A stretch of DNA of 64,000 nucleotides from Mesorhizobium sp. Lineage in GTDB: Bacteria > Pseudomonadota > Alphaproteobacteria > Rhizobiales > Rhizobiaceae. This document shows positions 35,324 to 44,703 of the stretch, in pieces; the first letter of the stretch is position 1, and each line of letters begins with the position of its first letter. The stretch is taken from NCBI GenBank assembly GCA_004020875.1, contig SAPZ01000010.1:62001-126000 (forward strand). The letters are read 5' to 3'. The notes below the pieces were generated by a model, which saw only the letters and a program-made list of their open reading frames with translations, did not search any database and was not told the origin of the DNA. The translations under genes were made by a program, and so were the position numbers.

Positions 35324-36204
35324 GCGCAACGGACAGCCCACCCCTCCCCGCCGTCCCCGATGCTGTTGCCCAGCGCAGCCCCTGGGGCGAGGTGCTGCAT
35401 ACACTCCTGAGATCCCCCACGTTCCTGACCGGCCTGGGCATACTGCTGTTCTGGGTCATCTGCGCACTGTTGGGCGAACATTTCGTGCCCTACGATCCTC
35501 TCGACGCGGACATCATCAACACGCTTGCGCCACCATCGGCCGACCACTGGTTCGGCACCGACCAGCTCGGCCGCGACGTCTTCTCGCGCGTCATCGTCGG
35601 CTCGCGCGACATCCTGACGGTGGCGCCGCTGGCGACGATCCTGGCAACCATCGCCGGGACGGCGCTCGGCCTCGTTATCGGTTATTTCCGCGGCATCGTC
35701 GACGACATCGTCAGCCGGGTGCTCGAAGCCTTCATGGCGATCCCGGTGGTCATCATCGCGCTGCTTGCGATCGTCGCGCTCGGCACGTCCAAGATCACCG
35801 TTATCGTCGTCATCGGCCTGAGCTTCGCGCCGATCATCGCGCGCACGGTGCGCTCTGCGGTGCTGGCCGAACGCGAGCTCGACTATGTCGCGGCGGCCAA
35901 GCTGCGCCACGAAGGCGCGCTGCATACCATGTTCGTCGAAATCCTGCCCAACGTCATTCCGCCGATCCTGGTGGAGACGACCGTGCGGCTTGGCTATGCC
36001 ATCTTCGCGGTGGCAACACTCTCCTTCATGGGTTTCGGCATCCAGCCGCCCTCGCCCGACTGGGGCCTGTCGATCTCCTCCAATTACGGCATGATCGGGG
36101 GCGGCTTCTGGTGGACGGTGCTGTTCGACGCGTTGGCCATCGCCTCGCTGGTGATCGGCGTCAATCTGGTGGCCGACGGCGTCCACGGAGCGTTCAATGA
36201 CTGA
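35320..36204 (+). CDS. Dipeptide-type ABC permease, DppC-like
   Basis: A 294-residue permease. N-terminal OppC-type segment (FLTGLGILLFWVICALLGEH), then DHWFGTDQLGRDVFSRVIVG, a signature block of DppC/OppC, and the EAA loop ELDYVAAAKLRHEGALHTMF. ATG 35320 overlaps the DppB-like stop. A longer frame upstream is a shadow of the DppB-like gene. Confidence 0.92.
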   Translation: MSATDSPPLPAVPDAVAQRSPWGEVLHTLLRSPTFLTGLGILLFWVICALLGEHFVPYDPLDADIINTLAPPSADHWFGTDQLGRDVFSRVIVGSRDILTVAPLATILATIAGTALGLVIGYFRGIVDDIVSRVLEAFMAIPVVIIALLAIVALGTSKITVIVVIGLSFAPIIARTVRSAVLAERELDYVAAAKLRHEGALHTMFVEILPNVIPPILVETTVRLGYAIFAVATLSFMGFGIQPPSPDWGLSISSNYGMIGGGFWWTVLFDALAIASLVIGVNLVADGVHGAFND

Positions 36205-38230
36205 CCCCAGGCAAGCAACCAACGCCCTTGAGCTGAAAGACCTTTCTGTCGCCTATCGGGTCGGCCGCCGCGACCGCGCGGTGCTGCGCAATCTCAACCT
36301 GACCATCAAGGCTGGCGAAGCCTATGGACTGGTCGGCGAATCCGGCTGCGGCAAATCCACGGTGGCGCTCTCGGTGGTGCGCTATTTGCCGCGCAATGGT
36401 TCCATCACCGGCGGGTCGATCGCGCTCGACGGCAAGGACGTCATGAAGCTCGACGCGGAAGCGCTGCGGCGTGCTCGCGCGGACAGCGTGTCGATGGTGT
36501 ATCAGGATCCCGGCAAGGCGCTGAACCCATCGCTGCGCATCGGCCGCCAGCTGACGGAGATCTTCGAGCTTGCGGGCACCACCGGGCAGGCGGCCGAAGA
36601 CAAGGCGCTCGCCATGCTGAACCGGGTGCGCATCTCCGATCCAGCCAGCGTCATGCAGCGCTATCCGCATCAGCTCTCCGGCGGCATGCAGCAGCGTGTG
36701 GCGATCGCCATGGCGCTCGCCAATGACCCTTCGATGCTGATCCTGGACGAGCCGACGACCGGCCTCGATGCCACGGTGGAAGCCGAGGTGCTCGATCTGA
36801 TCGGCCAGTTGCGGCGCGAGCTGTCGGCCTCGATCCTGTTCATCAGCCACAACCTCGCCGTGGTCTCCAACATGTGCGACCGCGTCGGCGTGCTCTATGC
36901 CGGCATGCTGGTCGAGGAAGGCTCGACCAAGGACGTCTTCAACGACCCGCGCCATCCTTACACGGTGGCGCTATTGCGCTGCCTGCCGCGCGGCGGCCAG
37001 CGCAAGGACCAGGGCCGGCTCGACACCATCCCCGGCTTCCTGCCCGGCATCGGCGCCACTATTGTCGGCTGCGCCTTCGCCGAACGCTGCGCTTTGGCTA
37101 CCGAACGCTGCCGCGCCGAGCCGCCACCGCTCTATGAACTTGGCGACGGGCGGCTGTCGCGCTGCCACTACCACGACAAGGCGCAGTCGCTGCCGCGCGC
37201 CACGCCTGCCGAGATCCCTGCCGTCGCACCGAAGCGGGCGCCGCCGGTGCTGCAGGTCGAAGGGCTGAACAAGACCTATGCCAGCCACGGCCGTCCGCTG
37301 AGGGCGGTGAAGGATGTCTCGGTCAGCCTGCGGCCCGGCGAGACGCTCGGCCTGGTCGGCGAATCCGGCAGCGGCAAGACGACCTTCGCCAGGCTCCTGC
37401 TCGGCCTTGTCCCGCCCGACGAAGGCGGCTCGATCGAGCTCGATGGCAAGAAGCTGGCGCCACGGCTTGCCAGCCGCTCGGAGGACCAGGTCAAGGCGGT
37501 GCAGATCGTCTTCCAGAATCCGGACTCCGCGCTCAACCGCTCGCATTCGATCCGGCATATCCTCAGCCGCGCCCTGAAGCGTCTGGGCGGCCTCAGTGGC
37601 AAGGCGCTGGACACGAGGCTTGAAGAGCTGGTCCGTTCTGTCCGGCTCACCGACCGGCATCTGGCGGTCAAGCCGCGCCAGCTATCCGGCGGTTTGAAGC
37701 AGCGCGTTGCGATCGCGCGCGCCTTCGCCGGCGATCCACGCATCGTGGTCTGCGACGAGCCGACCTCGGCGCTCGACGTTTCGGTGCAGGCGGCGATCCT
37801 CAACCTCTTGGCCGACCTGCAGTCGAAGCAGGATGTGAGCTACATCTTCATCTCGCACGACCTTGGAGTGGTGCGCTATCTCTCCGACAAGATCGCCGTG
37901 CTCTATCTCGGCCGCATCATGGAGTTCGGGCCATCGGAAGCGGTCTTCTCCGGCCCGCATCATCCCTATACGGAAGCGCTGCTGTCGGCCGTGCCGAAGC
38001 TCGACCGCAGCGAGAGCGCGCGCATCCGTCTTGACGGCGAGATCCCGAGCGCGGCCAACCCGCCGACGGGCTGCGTCTTCCACACGCGCTGCCCGCGCAA
38101 GATCGGCGCCATCTGCGAGACGCAGGAGCCGGAGCTTTCCGAGGCCGAACCCGGACACACCATCCGCTGCCATATTCCCTTCGCGGAACTGGCAAGGCTG
38201 CAAAAGCCAAAGACAATGGAGCCGGCGTGA
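36197..38230 (+). CDS. Fused dipeptide-type ABC ATPase (DppD-DppF-like)
   Basis: A 677-residue protein with two complete ATPase modules. Module 1 has Walker A GESGCGKS (47-54), signature LSGGMQQRVAIAMA and Walker B LILDEPTTGLD. Module 2 has Walker A GESGSGKTT near residue 390, signature LSGGLKQRVAIARA and Walker B IVVCDEPTSALD. Each is followed by the Cys-containing oligopeptide C-terminal domain (FAERCALATERCRAEPP; HTRCPRKIGAICE), which may bind an Fe-S cluster. It overlaps the DppC-like gene by eight bases. Confidence 0.93.
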   Translation: MTDPRQATNALELKDLSVAYRVGRRDRAVLRNLNLTIKAGEAYGLVGESGCGKSTVALSVVRYLPRNGSITGGSIALDGKDVMKLDAEALRRARADSVSMVYQDPGKALNPSLRIGRQLTEIFELAGTTGQAAEDKALAMLNRVRISDPASVMQRYPHQLSGGMQQRVAIAMALANDPSMLILDEPTTGLDATVEAEVLDLIGQLRRELSASILFISHNLAVVSNMCDRVGVLYAGMLVEEGSTKDVFNDPRHPYTVALLRCLPRGGQRKDQGRLDTIPGFLPGIGATIVGCAFAERCALATERCRAEPPPLYELGDGRLSRCHYHDKAQSLPRATPAEIPAVAPKRAPPVLQVEGLNKTYASHGRPLRAVKDVSVSLRPGETLGLVGESGSGKTTFARLLLGLVPPDEGGSIELDGKKLAPRLASRSEDQVKAVQIVFQNPDSALNRSHSIRHILSRALKRLGGLSGKALDTRLEELVRSVRLTDRHLAVKPRQLSGGLKQRVAIARAFAGDPRIVVCDEPTSALDVSVQAAILNLLADLQSKQDVSYIFISHDLGVVRYLSDKIAVLYLGRIMEFGPSEAVFSGPHHPYTEALLSAVPKLDRSESARIRLDGEIPSAANPPTGCVFHTRCPRKIGAICETQEPELSEAEPGHTIRCHIPFAELARLQKPKTMEPA

Positions 38231-38252
38231 GCCTGGTCAGAACGCCGCCGCG

Positions 38253-38295
38253 CTAAAGCGCGACGCGATCTGTCAGATCGCTCTATGCGCTTTAG
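38253..38295. repeat. Nested palindromic intergenic element
   Basis: CTAAAGCGC (38253-38261) pairs with GCGCTTTAG (38287-38295), and inside it CGATCTG (38266-38272) pairs with CAGATCG (38274-38280). The double palindrome looks like a dispersed rhizobial intergenic repeat. It follows the ABC operon and may act as a 3' stabilising structure. Confidence 0.65.
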
Positions 38296-38437
38296 ATTCT
38301 TGATTACGCATGGCTCTCCGCGAAGGCTTGGTCGTTCGACAGGTTCCTGGCGAGCATACGCAGGCCCGTGAGCGCAACGTCGATAGCATCGGAAGATACA
38401 GGGTTTTCCGGGTAAGCAAGATAGATCGGGCACTGAT

Positions 38438-38554
38438 GAGGCCGCGCGCATCAAGGGCCTCGTGTGCTTTCATCACGAGTTGGTCGACAAGGTCCTGGTC
38501 GACGGCGTGGACATCCCGAAGAAAGCGACGGAGGCATCGGACGGATATTTCTGA
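38438..38554 (+). pseudogene. Remnant of a DUF427-type protein (C-terminal fragment)
   Basis: An in-frame stretch ending in TGA reads EAARIKGLVCFHHELVDKVL then VDGVDIPKK. This closely resembles the C-terminal end of DUF427 proteins (pattern ...I.GL.CF..E.VD..VDG). No start codon or N-terminal two-thirds of the domain is visible upstream, only scrambled sequence, so it appears to be a decayed gene end. Recognition is from memory of the family pattern. Confidence 0.5.
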
Positions 38555-38640
38555 ACCTCGATGCCTCCGGCCCTGCCAGATCAGGCCGCTTGATCGACGC
38601 GCCATTCAGCGCATACCTTCCCGCAATCAGGGAGGGTGCG

Positions 38641-39405
38641 ATGGATCTTTTTAAACTAGACGGCGGCGTGGCGCTGGTGACGGGCGCCGGCAGCGGCATT
38701 GGCCAGGCGATCGCGATCGGGCTAGCCGAGGCCGGCGCCGATGTCGCCTGTTTCGGTCATACCTCGAACGGCGGCCTGGAGCAGACTGCCGACAAGATCA
38801 AGACACTCGGCCGCAAGGCGCTGGTGCTAACGGGCAGCGTGACGTCCGAAGCCGACCTGGCCACGGCTATCGATCGGCTCGAAGCCGAACTCGGCGCGCT
38901 GACCGTCGCCGTCAACAATGCCGGCATTGCCGGATCGGAACCGGCCGAGACCATGCCGCTGGAAAAATGGCGCAAGGTGCACGAGGTGAATGTCGCGGGC
39001 GTGTTTCTGTCCTGTCAGGCTGAGGCGCGCGTCATGCTTCCTCGACGAGCGGGCTCCATCATCAACATCGCCTCGATGTCGGGCACCATCGTCAACCGGG
39101 GGCTGACGCAGGCGCATTACAACTCCTCAAAAGCCGCCGTCATCCACATGTCGAAGAGCCTTGCCATGGAATGGGCGGACCGTGGCCTGCGCGTCAATGT
39201 CGTCAGTCCGGGCTACACGCTGACGCCGATGAACAAGCGGCCCGAAGTAGCGGAGCAAATAAAGATCTTCAAGCGCGACACGCCGATGGGGCGCATGGCG
39301 GCGCCGGAGGAGATGGTCGGTCCGACCGTGTTCCTGGCCAGCCGCGCGTCCAGCTTCGTCACCGGCCTCGACCTGATCGTCGATGGCGGCTACGTCTGCT
39401 GGTAG
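38641..39405 (+). CDS. SDR-family dehydrogenase (classical, FabG-like)
   Basis: A 254-residue NAD(P)-dependent reductase. The cofactor motif TGAGSGIG lies at residues 14-21, NNAG in the fourth strand, and the catalytic Ser-Tyr-Lys in IASMSG and YNSSK. The C-terminal VTGLDLIVDGGY is typical. GGGAGGG precedes ATG 38641. It follows the dehydratase/transporter run and resembles 2-deoxy-D-gluconate or sugar-alcohol dehydrogenases, so it may act on the product of that pathway. The 410-base gap before it holds a repeat and a gene remnant. Confidence 0.88.
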   Translation: MDLFKLDGGVALVTGAGSGIGQAIAIGLAEAGADVACFGHTSNGGLEQTADKIKTLGRKALVLTGSVTSEADLATAIDRLEAELGALTVAVNNAGIAGSEPAETMPLEKWRKVHEVNVAGVFLSCQAEARVMLPRRAGSIINIASMSGTIVNRGLTQAHYNSSKAAVIHMSKSLAMEWADRGLRVNVVSPGYTLTPMNKRPEVAEQIKIFKRDTPMGRMAAPEEMVGPTVFLASRASSFVTGLDLIVDGGYVCW

Positions 39406-39472
39406 ACCGATGGGGTGCCCCGCGGGACACCCATCTTGCCGACTTGACGAATGTGAGCGGAGGCGCGCCGTC

Positions 39473-40831
39473 CTACTCGGCCGCGACGCCTTTCACTTCG
39501 AGATAGCTCTCCATTGAATCGTCCAGCGCTTGCAGCCACGGGGTGTGGTGCAGCGGCGCCATGGTGCCGGTCATCAGCGAGCGGTAGGCGTTGTCGCGGA
39601 AGGTCATGATGTTTTCCATCTTGTGGTGCTCCCACTCCATGAAGGTGTGGTTGACCGCCTCGACGTCGAAGCCCGGATAGTCGGTCTGGTCCATCAGCTC
39701 CTTGGTGTAGTCGCCCTGAAACCAGATCATCTGCTCGGCGTCTTCCAGCGTCTCCTCGCGGGCCCGCCACTTGGCGCTGTGCTCGGCCATCGCCTCTGGC
39801 GACGGCAGCTTGATGCGGCCCATCATGACGTCGCGCGCGAACCAGGCCTGAGCGTCGAACATGTTGAAGGTGTAGAACTGGTCCTGCATGCCGATGTAGA
39901 ACAGTTTCGGATTCTTCTCCCAGACGACGCCCTCGTAGAGACCCAGCGGCCACATGCGGTTGGTGGTCTTCAGCTTTAGGTCGTCGGTAAGGAAGGGGAA
40001 GGAGTGCAGATAGCCGGTGCACAGGATGATGGCGTCGACATCCTTGGTGGTGCCGTCCTGGAAATGCGCCGTCTTGCCGACGACCTTCTGCAGCAGCGGT
40101 ACTTCCTTCCAGTTGTCCGGCCATTTGAAGCCCATCGGCTTGGAACGGTAGCTGGTGGTGATCGATTTGGCGCCGTATTTGTAGCACTGCGAACCGATGT
40201 CCTCGGCCGAATAGGAACGGCCAATGATCAGGATGTCCTTGCCCTTGAACTCCATGGCATCGCGGAAGTCGTGGCTGTGAAGGATGCGGCCGTTGAAGGT
40301 GGAAAAGCCCTCGAAATAGGGCACGTTGGGCACGGAGAAATGGCCGGAGGCGACGACGACATTGTCGAACTCTTCCGAGTAGGTGACATCATTGGTGCGG
40401 TCATGCGAAGTGACGGTGAACTTCCCGGTCTCGTCGGAGTAGGTGACCATGCGCACGGGCGTGTTGAACCGCACCCATTTGCGCACCCCGGATTTCTCGA
40501 CGCGGCCCTTGATATAGTCCCACAAAACGGCGCGCGGCGGATAGGAGGCGATCGGCCGGCCGAAATGCTCCTCAAAGGTATAGTCAGCGAATTCGAGACA
40601 TTCCTTCGGGCCGTTCGACCACAGATAGCGGTACATCGAGCCATGCACCGGGTCGCCATGCTCGTCGAGACCGGTGCGCCAAGTGTAGTTCCACAGCCCG
40701 CCCCAGTCGCTCTGCTTCTCGAAGCAGACGATTTCCGGGATCTCGGCGCCCTTGTCGGCAGCCGACTTGAAGGCCCTGAGCTGCGCCAGGCCGGATGGCC
40801 CAGCTCCGATGACGGCAACGCGACTTTTCAT
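39473..40831 (-). CDS. tmm: Trimethylamine monooxygenase (flavin-containing)
   Basis: A 452-residue FMO. FAD motif GAGPSG at 9-14, NADPH motif [10 protein letters not shown] at 205-214 and the FMO signature [11 protein letters not shown] at 180-190 are present. Long stretches match bacterial Tmm of Methylocella and marine roseobacters ([39 protein letters not shown]). It oxidises trimethylamine to trimethylamine N-oxide with NADPH and O2. GGGAG precedes ATG 40831; a longer frame adds 12 unlikely residues. It is divergent from the XRE-cupin gene. The rest of the TMA pathway lies to the right. Confidence 0.92.
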   Translation of the reverse strand: MKSRVAVIGAGPSGLAQLRAFKSAADKGAEIPEIVCFEKQSDWGGLWNYTWRTGLDEHGDPVHGSMYRYLWSNGPKECLEFADYTFEEHFGRPIASYPPRAVLWDYIKGRVEKSGVRKWVRFNTPVRMVTYSDETGKFTVTSHDRTNDVTYSEEFDNVVVASGHFSVPNVPYFEGFSTFNGRILHSHDFRDAMEFKGKDILIIGRSYSAEDIGSQCYKYGAKSITTSYRSKPMGFKWPDNWKEVPLLQKVVGKTAHFQDGTTKDVDAIILCTGYLHSFPFLTDDLKLKTTNRMWPLGLYEGVVWEKNPKLFYIGMQDQFYTFNMFDAQAWFARDVMMGRIKLPSPEAMAEHSAKWRAREETLEDAEQMIWFQGDYTKELMDQTDYPGFDVEAVNHTFMEWEHHKMENIMTFRDNAYRSLMTGTMAPLHHTPWLQALDDSMESYLEVKGVAAE

Positions 40832-40861
40832 GGCGGGTCTCCCGTTCTCATTTCCCCAGCG

Positions 40862-40886
40862 AAACAAATTTCACTCTCAGTAGAGT
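40862..40886. promoter_or_regulatory. Operator-like site upstream of tmm (AATTTCACTCT)
   Basis: AATTTCACTCT (40867-40877) with ACTCT (40873-40877) and AGAGT (40882-40886) as inverted arms, 31 bases or more upstream of the tmm start. It shares its core with sites at 41056, 46144, 46040, 59411 and 61954. Confidence 0.6.
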
Positions 40887-41048
40887 AATTGGCCCTTCTA
40901 CGCTGTCAACTGGCCTTGCGCCGAAACAGCCTTGCGCCGAGGTAACTTTCTGCGAGGAACGGTTGGGGCGAGGCGCAGCAGAAAACGGCCCTAATCCGCC
41001 ACAAGGGCTTGGCGCACCCGTTGCGCTCCTGTATCGGCAATGAATATG

Positions 41049-41068
41049 TTCACCTAGAGTGAAATAAT
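41049..41068. promoter_or_regulatory. Operator-like site upstream of the XRE-cupin gene
   Basis: TTCAC (41049-41053) N5 GTGAA (41059-41063). On the reverse strand it reads TATTTCACTCTAGGTGAA, carrying the shared ATTTCACTCT core. It lies 29 bases before the regulator's ATG, so autoregulation is likely. Confidence 0.6.
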
Positions 41069-41092
41069 AGGCAGATTCTCACGGGAGACGAC

Positions 41093-41821
41093 ATGACAAA
41101 AAAGACTTCCGATCCAAAGTCTGGTCGGAGCCCTGTGGCGGTCAAGACCAAGCCATCGCTGAAGAGCATTGGCCCGAACGGGCGCACGATTCGCACGCCG
41201 CTGACGCAGGATCCGCATGCCATCCGCGACACGCGCGAAAAGGTGCTCGAAGTGGCGATCGGCCATGAGGTGCGGGCGTTCCGCAAGAAGCTCGGCATCA
41301 CCGTCGCCGATCTCGCCGCAGCCACCGACATCTCGCTCGGCATGCTGTCGAAGATCGAGAACGGCATCACCTCGCCGTCGCTGACGACGCTGCAAGCGCT
41401 ATCGCGGGCGCTGGGCGTTCCGGTGACCGCGTTCTTTCGTCGTTTCGAGGAAGAGCACAGCGCCGTCTTTGTCAAGGCGGGCGAAGGCGTCGATGTCGAG
41501 CGTCGCGGCACGCGCGCCGGCCACCAGTACAATCTGCTGGGCCATATCGGCGCCAACACCAGCGGCGTCGTGGTCGAGCCCTATCTCATCACGCTGACTG
41601 AGAATTCGGACGTGTTCCCGACCTTCCAGCATGCGGGCATGGAGTTCCTCTACATGCTCGAAGGCGAGGTCGTTTACCGGCACGGCAACAACCTCTACCC
41701 GATGAAGCCGGGCGACAGCCTGTTCTTCGATGCCGACGCGCCGCACGGGCCGGAAGAGCTGACGCAGCTGCCGATGCGGTATCTGTCGATCATCTGCTAT
41801 CCGCAGAACAGCGCCGGATGA
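41093..41821 (+). CDS. XRE-family regulator with C-terminal cupin; probable controller of methylated-amine genes
   Basis: A 242-residue protein: basic N-terminal tail (1-55), HTH_3 domain (about 60-118; ITVADLAAATDISLGMLSKI) and a cupin (about 165-235; FQHAGMEFLYMLEGEVVYRH) with His/Glu residues able to bind metal. It is divergent from tmm, and both promoters hold the AATTTCACTCT-type site. It is a second, distinct member of the PuuR-like type in this window and longer at the N-terminus. By position and shared sites it likely senses a methylated amine or intermediate. Confidence 0.85.
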   Translation: MTKKTSDPKSGRSPVAVKTKPSLKSIGPNGRTIRTPLTQDPHAIRDTREKVLEVAIGHEVRAFRKKLGITVADLAAATDISLGMLSKIENGITSPSLTTLQALSRALGVPVTAFFRRFEEEHSAVFVKAGEGVDVERRGTRAGHQYNLLGHIGANTSGVVVEPYLITLTENSDVFPTFQHAGMEFLYMLEGEVVYRHGNNLYPMKPGDSLFFDADAPHGPEELTQLPMRYLSIICYPQNSAG

Positions 41822-42076
41822 TTGGCTGGTCTCCTCCTTACCGCGCTTCGTCGTTCTAGACTAGGGCGAAGCAAGGAGCGAAGCGACGCGCGCTGACCCT
41901 AGAATCCATGCCATGACGCTAAAGCGTTGCAATGGTTACGGAATTCCGCGCCGTTGCACCCTGCGCCCGAGGTCGCGGCAAGGATACTCGGGTCAAGCCC
42001 GAGTATGAGGACGTCACGTGGGTTTCGGCCAATGTCCAACGTCGGCGCCGAGGGCGCCAAGGTGGAAATCAGCGGT
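41822..42076. repeat. Intergenic repeat region between convergent genes
   Basis: Holds CTAGGG...CCCTAG arms (41861-41866, 41897-41902) and a perfect ATACTCGGG/CCCGAGTAT hairpin (41984-41992, 41998-42006). These look like dispersed rhizobial palindromic elements. They may end transcription of both the regulator and the demethylase genes. Confidence 0.55.
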
Positions 42077-43117
42077 TCAATCCGGCCCAAACCCCGGGCT
42101 GGTCGGACTGCCGTCGTCGAGCTTTGAGAGCCACTCCACCAACGTCGGCCTGTACCGCGTCAGGCCCTTGTAGGTGGCAAGTTCTTCCGGCAGGTCGCGG
42201 ATGACGCGGTGCAGTCGGCGCGCCCATTTCGGCTGGGTGACCAGCTCGTCCATCTTGATCAGGTAGCAGCGGATCGGGAAGACGATGGCGTTGGAGCGCG
42301 GCAGCCGCCAGAAGCTTTGCAATTCGACCCGCAGATGCACTTTCTGGCCGACATTCTCGGGCGTGACCGTGGCGCGGTCCGGGCCCCATTTGTGATAATT
42401 CTCGGGGCTGGTGTCGAGCCGCGGATTGATGGTCATCGTCCAGTTGAGACGCCTGGCCGGCTTGCCCTGCTGAATGTTCGTGAGAAACTTCAGCGCGCGG
42501 GTGAAGATGCCCTTCTCGTGCGCCAGCGGCACCGGCGCATGCCACTCGAAGAAGTTCATGCCGATGTCGAAATCGAGCGACCAGTCGGCCTGGGTGGTGA
42601 CCATGCCGGCGTCCATCCACAGATTGCCGTCGCGCTGGTCGAGAATGCAGAAATCGCCCTGACTCTGGCGGGTGATGTATTCCATCGGCCCGTAGGGCAG
42701 CGTCGCGGTGTCGCCGAAGGTGAAGGTGTCGTCGATGCCGAGCGGCCGGTTGATCCAGCGCCAGCGGTCGCCGTTTCGCTCCAACGTGAAATGCTCCGGA
42801 TAGCCGAGTGCCTGCTGCTCCATCAGAAGCTCGAGCAGGTCCCAACCGGCTAAAGTCATGTGCGGCAGCGACTGGCAGCGCAGCGGGTCCTCGGCAAGCA
42901 CCAACGCGCGATCCTGCATCTCGGCGACATAGTGCTCGTCGACATCGATCAGGTTTTCCAGCACGCTGCCTTTCGGGCCGACGACATGCGGCTCGATGTT
43001 GACCGCGTACATGTAGGCGTCTTCATTGAACGGGAACGGAAAGCGCCTGATGTGCTCAGGGCTGTTCCTGAAGGTGTAGTCGTCGCGAAAGGTTTCCTTG
43101 CGAAAGGTGATGCCCAT
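42077..43117 (-). CDS. Heme-dependent oxidative N-demethylase, alpha-subunit family (dimethylamine monooxygenase)
   Basis: A 346-residue protein of the former DUF3445 family (HODM alpha). Recognisable blocks are FPFPFNEDAYMYAVNIEPHV, QSLPHMTLAGWDLLELLMEQ and FFEWHAPVPLAHEKGIFTRA. The Pseudomonas mendocina homologue has a PAS-like heme fold and converts dimethylamine to monomethylamine and formaldehyde. AGGAGG lies before ATG 43117. It is cotranscribed with a ferredoxin-NAD(P) reductase-type gene (9-base gap) and a DmmA-family gene, which supports dimethylamine monooxygenase. Heme ligands cannot be named from sequence alone. Confidence 0.87.
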   Translation of the reverse strand: MGITFRKETFRDDYTFRNSPEHIRRFPFPFNEDAYMYAVNIEPHVVGPKGSVLENLIDVDEHYVAEMQDRALVLAEDPLRCQSLPHMTLAGWDLLELLMEQQALGYPEHFTLERNGDRWRWINRPLGIDDTFTFGDTATLPYGPMEYITRQSQGDFCILDQRDGNLWMDAGMVTTQADWSLDFDIGMNFFEWHAPVPLAHEKGIFTRALKFLTNIQQGKPARRLNWTMTINPRLDTSPENYHKWGPDRATVTPENVGQKVHLRVELQSFWRLPRSNAIVFPIRCYLIKMDELVTQPKWARRLHRVIRDLPEELATYKGLTRYRPTLVEWLSKLDDGSPTSPGFGPD

Positions 43118-43126
43118 TGACGCCTC

Positions 43127-44092
43127 CTATCTTTCCAGGACCAGCGACTTGCCCTCGAAGCGCGAGACGCAAGGCATGATCTTGCAGCCGGAACGGTGGT
43201 CTTCCTCGCTCAGCCAGTGATCGTTATGGATGAACTTGCCGTCGTGGGAGATCACATTGGTCTCACACTGGCCGCAGACACCGCCGCGGCAGAGATAGGG
43301 CGGATCGACGCCGGCCGCCTCGATCGCCTCGAGCAGGCTCTGCTGCTCGCCGACGCGAATCGTCGTGTCGCTGATTGCCAAGGTCACGTCGAAGGGCGCG
43401 CCTGGCTGGGGCGCGGCGAAGTGCTCGAAATGCACCGTCTCCGGCGGCCAGCCGAGCGCCGCCGCTCGGTCGCGCACCCAGTTGATCATGCCGGCCGGGC
43501 CGCAGACATAGAGATGCGTGCCGAGCGGCTGCGAGGACAGGAGCCGGTCGAGATCGATGCGCTCTTCCCGGTCATCGTGATAGAGATGGACGCGGTTGCC
43601 ATAGCGCTGCTGCAAGACATCGGCATAGGTACCGAGCGAAGCAGTGCGGCAGGTGTAGTGCAGCTCGAAATTGCCGCCGGCACCCGCCAGTTGCGAGGTC
43701 TGCGCCATGAACGGCGTGATGCCGATGCCGCCGGCCAGCATCAGGTGCTTCTTCGCCCTGAGATCCAGAGAGAACAGGTTGACCGGATAGCTGATCACCA
43801 TCTCCAGGCCGGGCTTGACCTGCCGGTGCATGAACAGCGAGCCGCCGCGGCCGACATCGTCGCGACGCACCGAGATCGTGTATTCGCGCGTATCGAGCGG
43901 CGAGCCCATCAGCGAATAGGGATTGAGCCTCGTGCGGTCGCCGTCGCGCATCTCGACCACGACATGGGCGCCGCCGGAGAAAGTCGGCAGCAACTCGCCA
44001 TCGCGGCGACGGAAATGGAAGCGCGTGACCAGCTCGTTGACGGGGACGACATCGCTGACAACGACATCGAGCTTGGTGGTGCCGGTGCTCAT
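43127..44092 (-). CDS. dmmB: Flavin/[2Fe-2S] reductase component of dimethylamine monooxygenase
   Basis: A 321-residue phthalate dioxygenase reductase-type (PDR/VanB) protein. Order: flavin domain (about 1-105; RLNPYSLMG), NAD(P)H domain (about 110-225; HLMLAGGIGITPFMAQ, HLYVCGPAGMINWV) and a C-terminal plant-type ferredoxin with LCRGGVCGQCETN and a distal Cys in GCKIMPC. It passes electrons from NAD(P)H to the heme demethylase. ATG 44092 overlaps the DmmA-family stop as ATGA. The symbol follows the dmm naming by analogy. Confidence 0.83.
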   Translation of the reverse strand: MSTGTTKLDVVVSDVVPVNELVTRFHFRRRDGELLPTFSGGAHVVVEMRDGDRTRLNPYSLMGSPLDTREYTISVRRDDVGRGGSLFMHRQVKPGLEMVISYPVNLFSLDLRAKKHLMLAGGIGITPFMAQTSQLAGAGGNFELHYTCRTASLGTYADVLQQRYGNRVHLYHDDREERIDLDRLLSSQPLGTHLYVCGPAGMINWVRDRAAALGWPPETVHFEHFAAPQPGAPFDVTLAISDTTIRVGEQQSLLEAIEAAGVDPPYLCRGGVCGQCETNVISHDGKFIHNDHWLSEEDHRSGCKIMPCVSRFEGKSLVLER

Positions 44093-44685
44093 GGGAAGGT
44101 CTCCTCCATCGGAGGAATCTCCGAGCGATCCTCGGCGTTGATGCACACGCCTTGGAAGGCGGCCAGGCGCCGCGAATAATGATCGCGCACCAGAAGCAGC
44201 AGGCCGCAATGCGAGCAGAGCGCCGGCTGCGTCGTCACATTCTCGGTGATGCCCTTGCAGTGCACGCATTGCATGCGGCGCGCCAGCGAGCCGCGATGCT
44301 CGGTCTGCATCGAGGTGTGGTCCATGCCGGCTTCGAGCGCCACCTGCATGGCCTGGCCGATCAGCCCCTCGGTGCCCGCAAGATAGAGACGCAATCCCAT
44401 ATGGGCGTTGGTCAGCGTCTGCTTGAGACGCGGCAGGAGGCTGGCGAAGGATGGCGACAGATGGAGTTGCGCCGGCTTCAATGCTTCCAGGGCCGCGATG
44501 TGCTTACCCTCCGGGCCTGGAATGAAGTCGATTTCCGCGCCGTCGAAAAAGCCGGGCGGAGCCTTGCCGGCCATATCAGTGATCGCCAGCGCGCCTTCAG
44601 CATCGGCGATGAAGAGATGATGCTTGCCGGGCTGCGGAGAGAGCGTTCCGTAAATGGGCCGGCTGATGATCGTCTTAGCTGCCAT
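44089..44685 (-). CDS. dmmA: Dimethylamine monooxygenase subunit DmmA family
   Basis: A 198-residue protein. The N-terminal part (1-130) resembles a ferredoxin-reductase-like Rossmann region (RLYLAGTEGLIGQAMQVALE). The C-terminus is a zinc-ribbon or rubredoxin-like knuckle with Cys140-X2-Cys143 and Cys157-X2-Cys160. Proteins of this layout are encoded beside dimethylamine monooxygenase genes and are required for it; the exact role is not settled. It is the first gene of the three-gene unit. A palindromic repeat separates it from the GcvT-fold gene. Confidence 0.8.
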   Translation of the reverse strand: MAAKTIISRPIYGTLSPQPGKHHLFIADAEGALAITDMAGKAPPGFFDGAEIDFIPGPEGKHIAALEALKPAQLHLSPSFASLLPRLKQTLTNAHMGLRLYLAGTEGLIGQAMQVALEAGMDHTSMQTEHRGSLARRMQCVHCKGITENVTTQPALCSHCGLLLLVRDHYSRRLAAFQGVCINAEDRSEIPPMEETFP

Positions 44686-44703
44686 TCTACCTTAGATCAG
44701 TTG

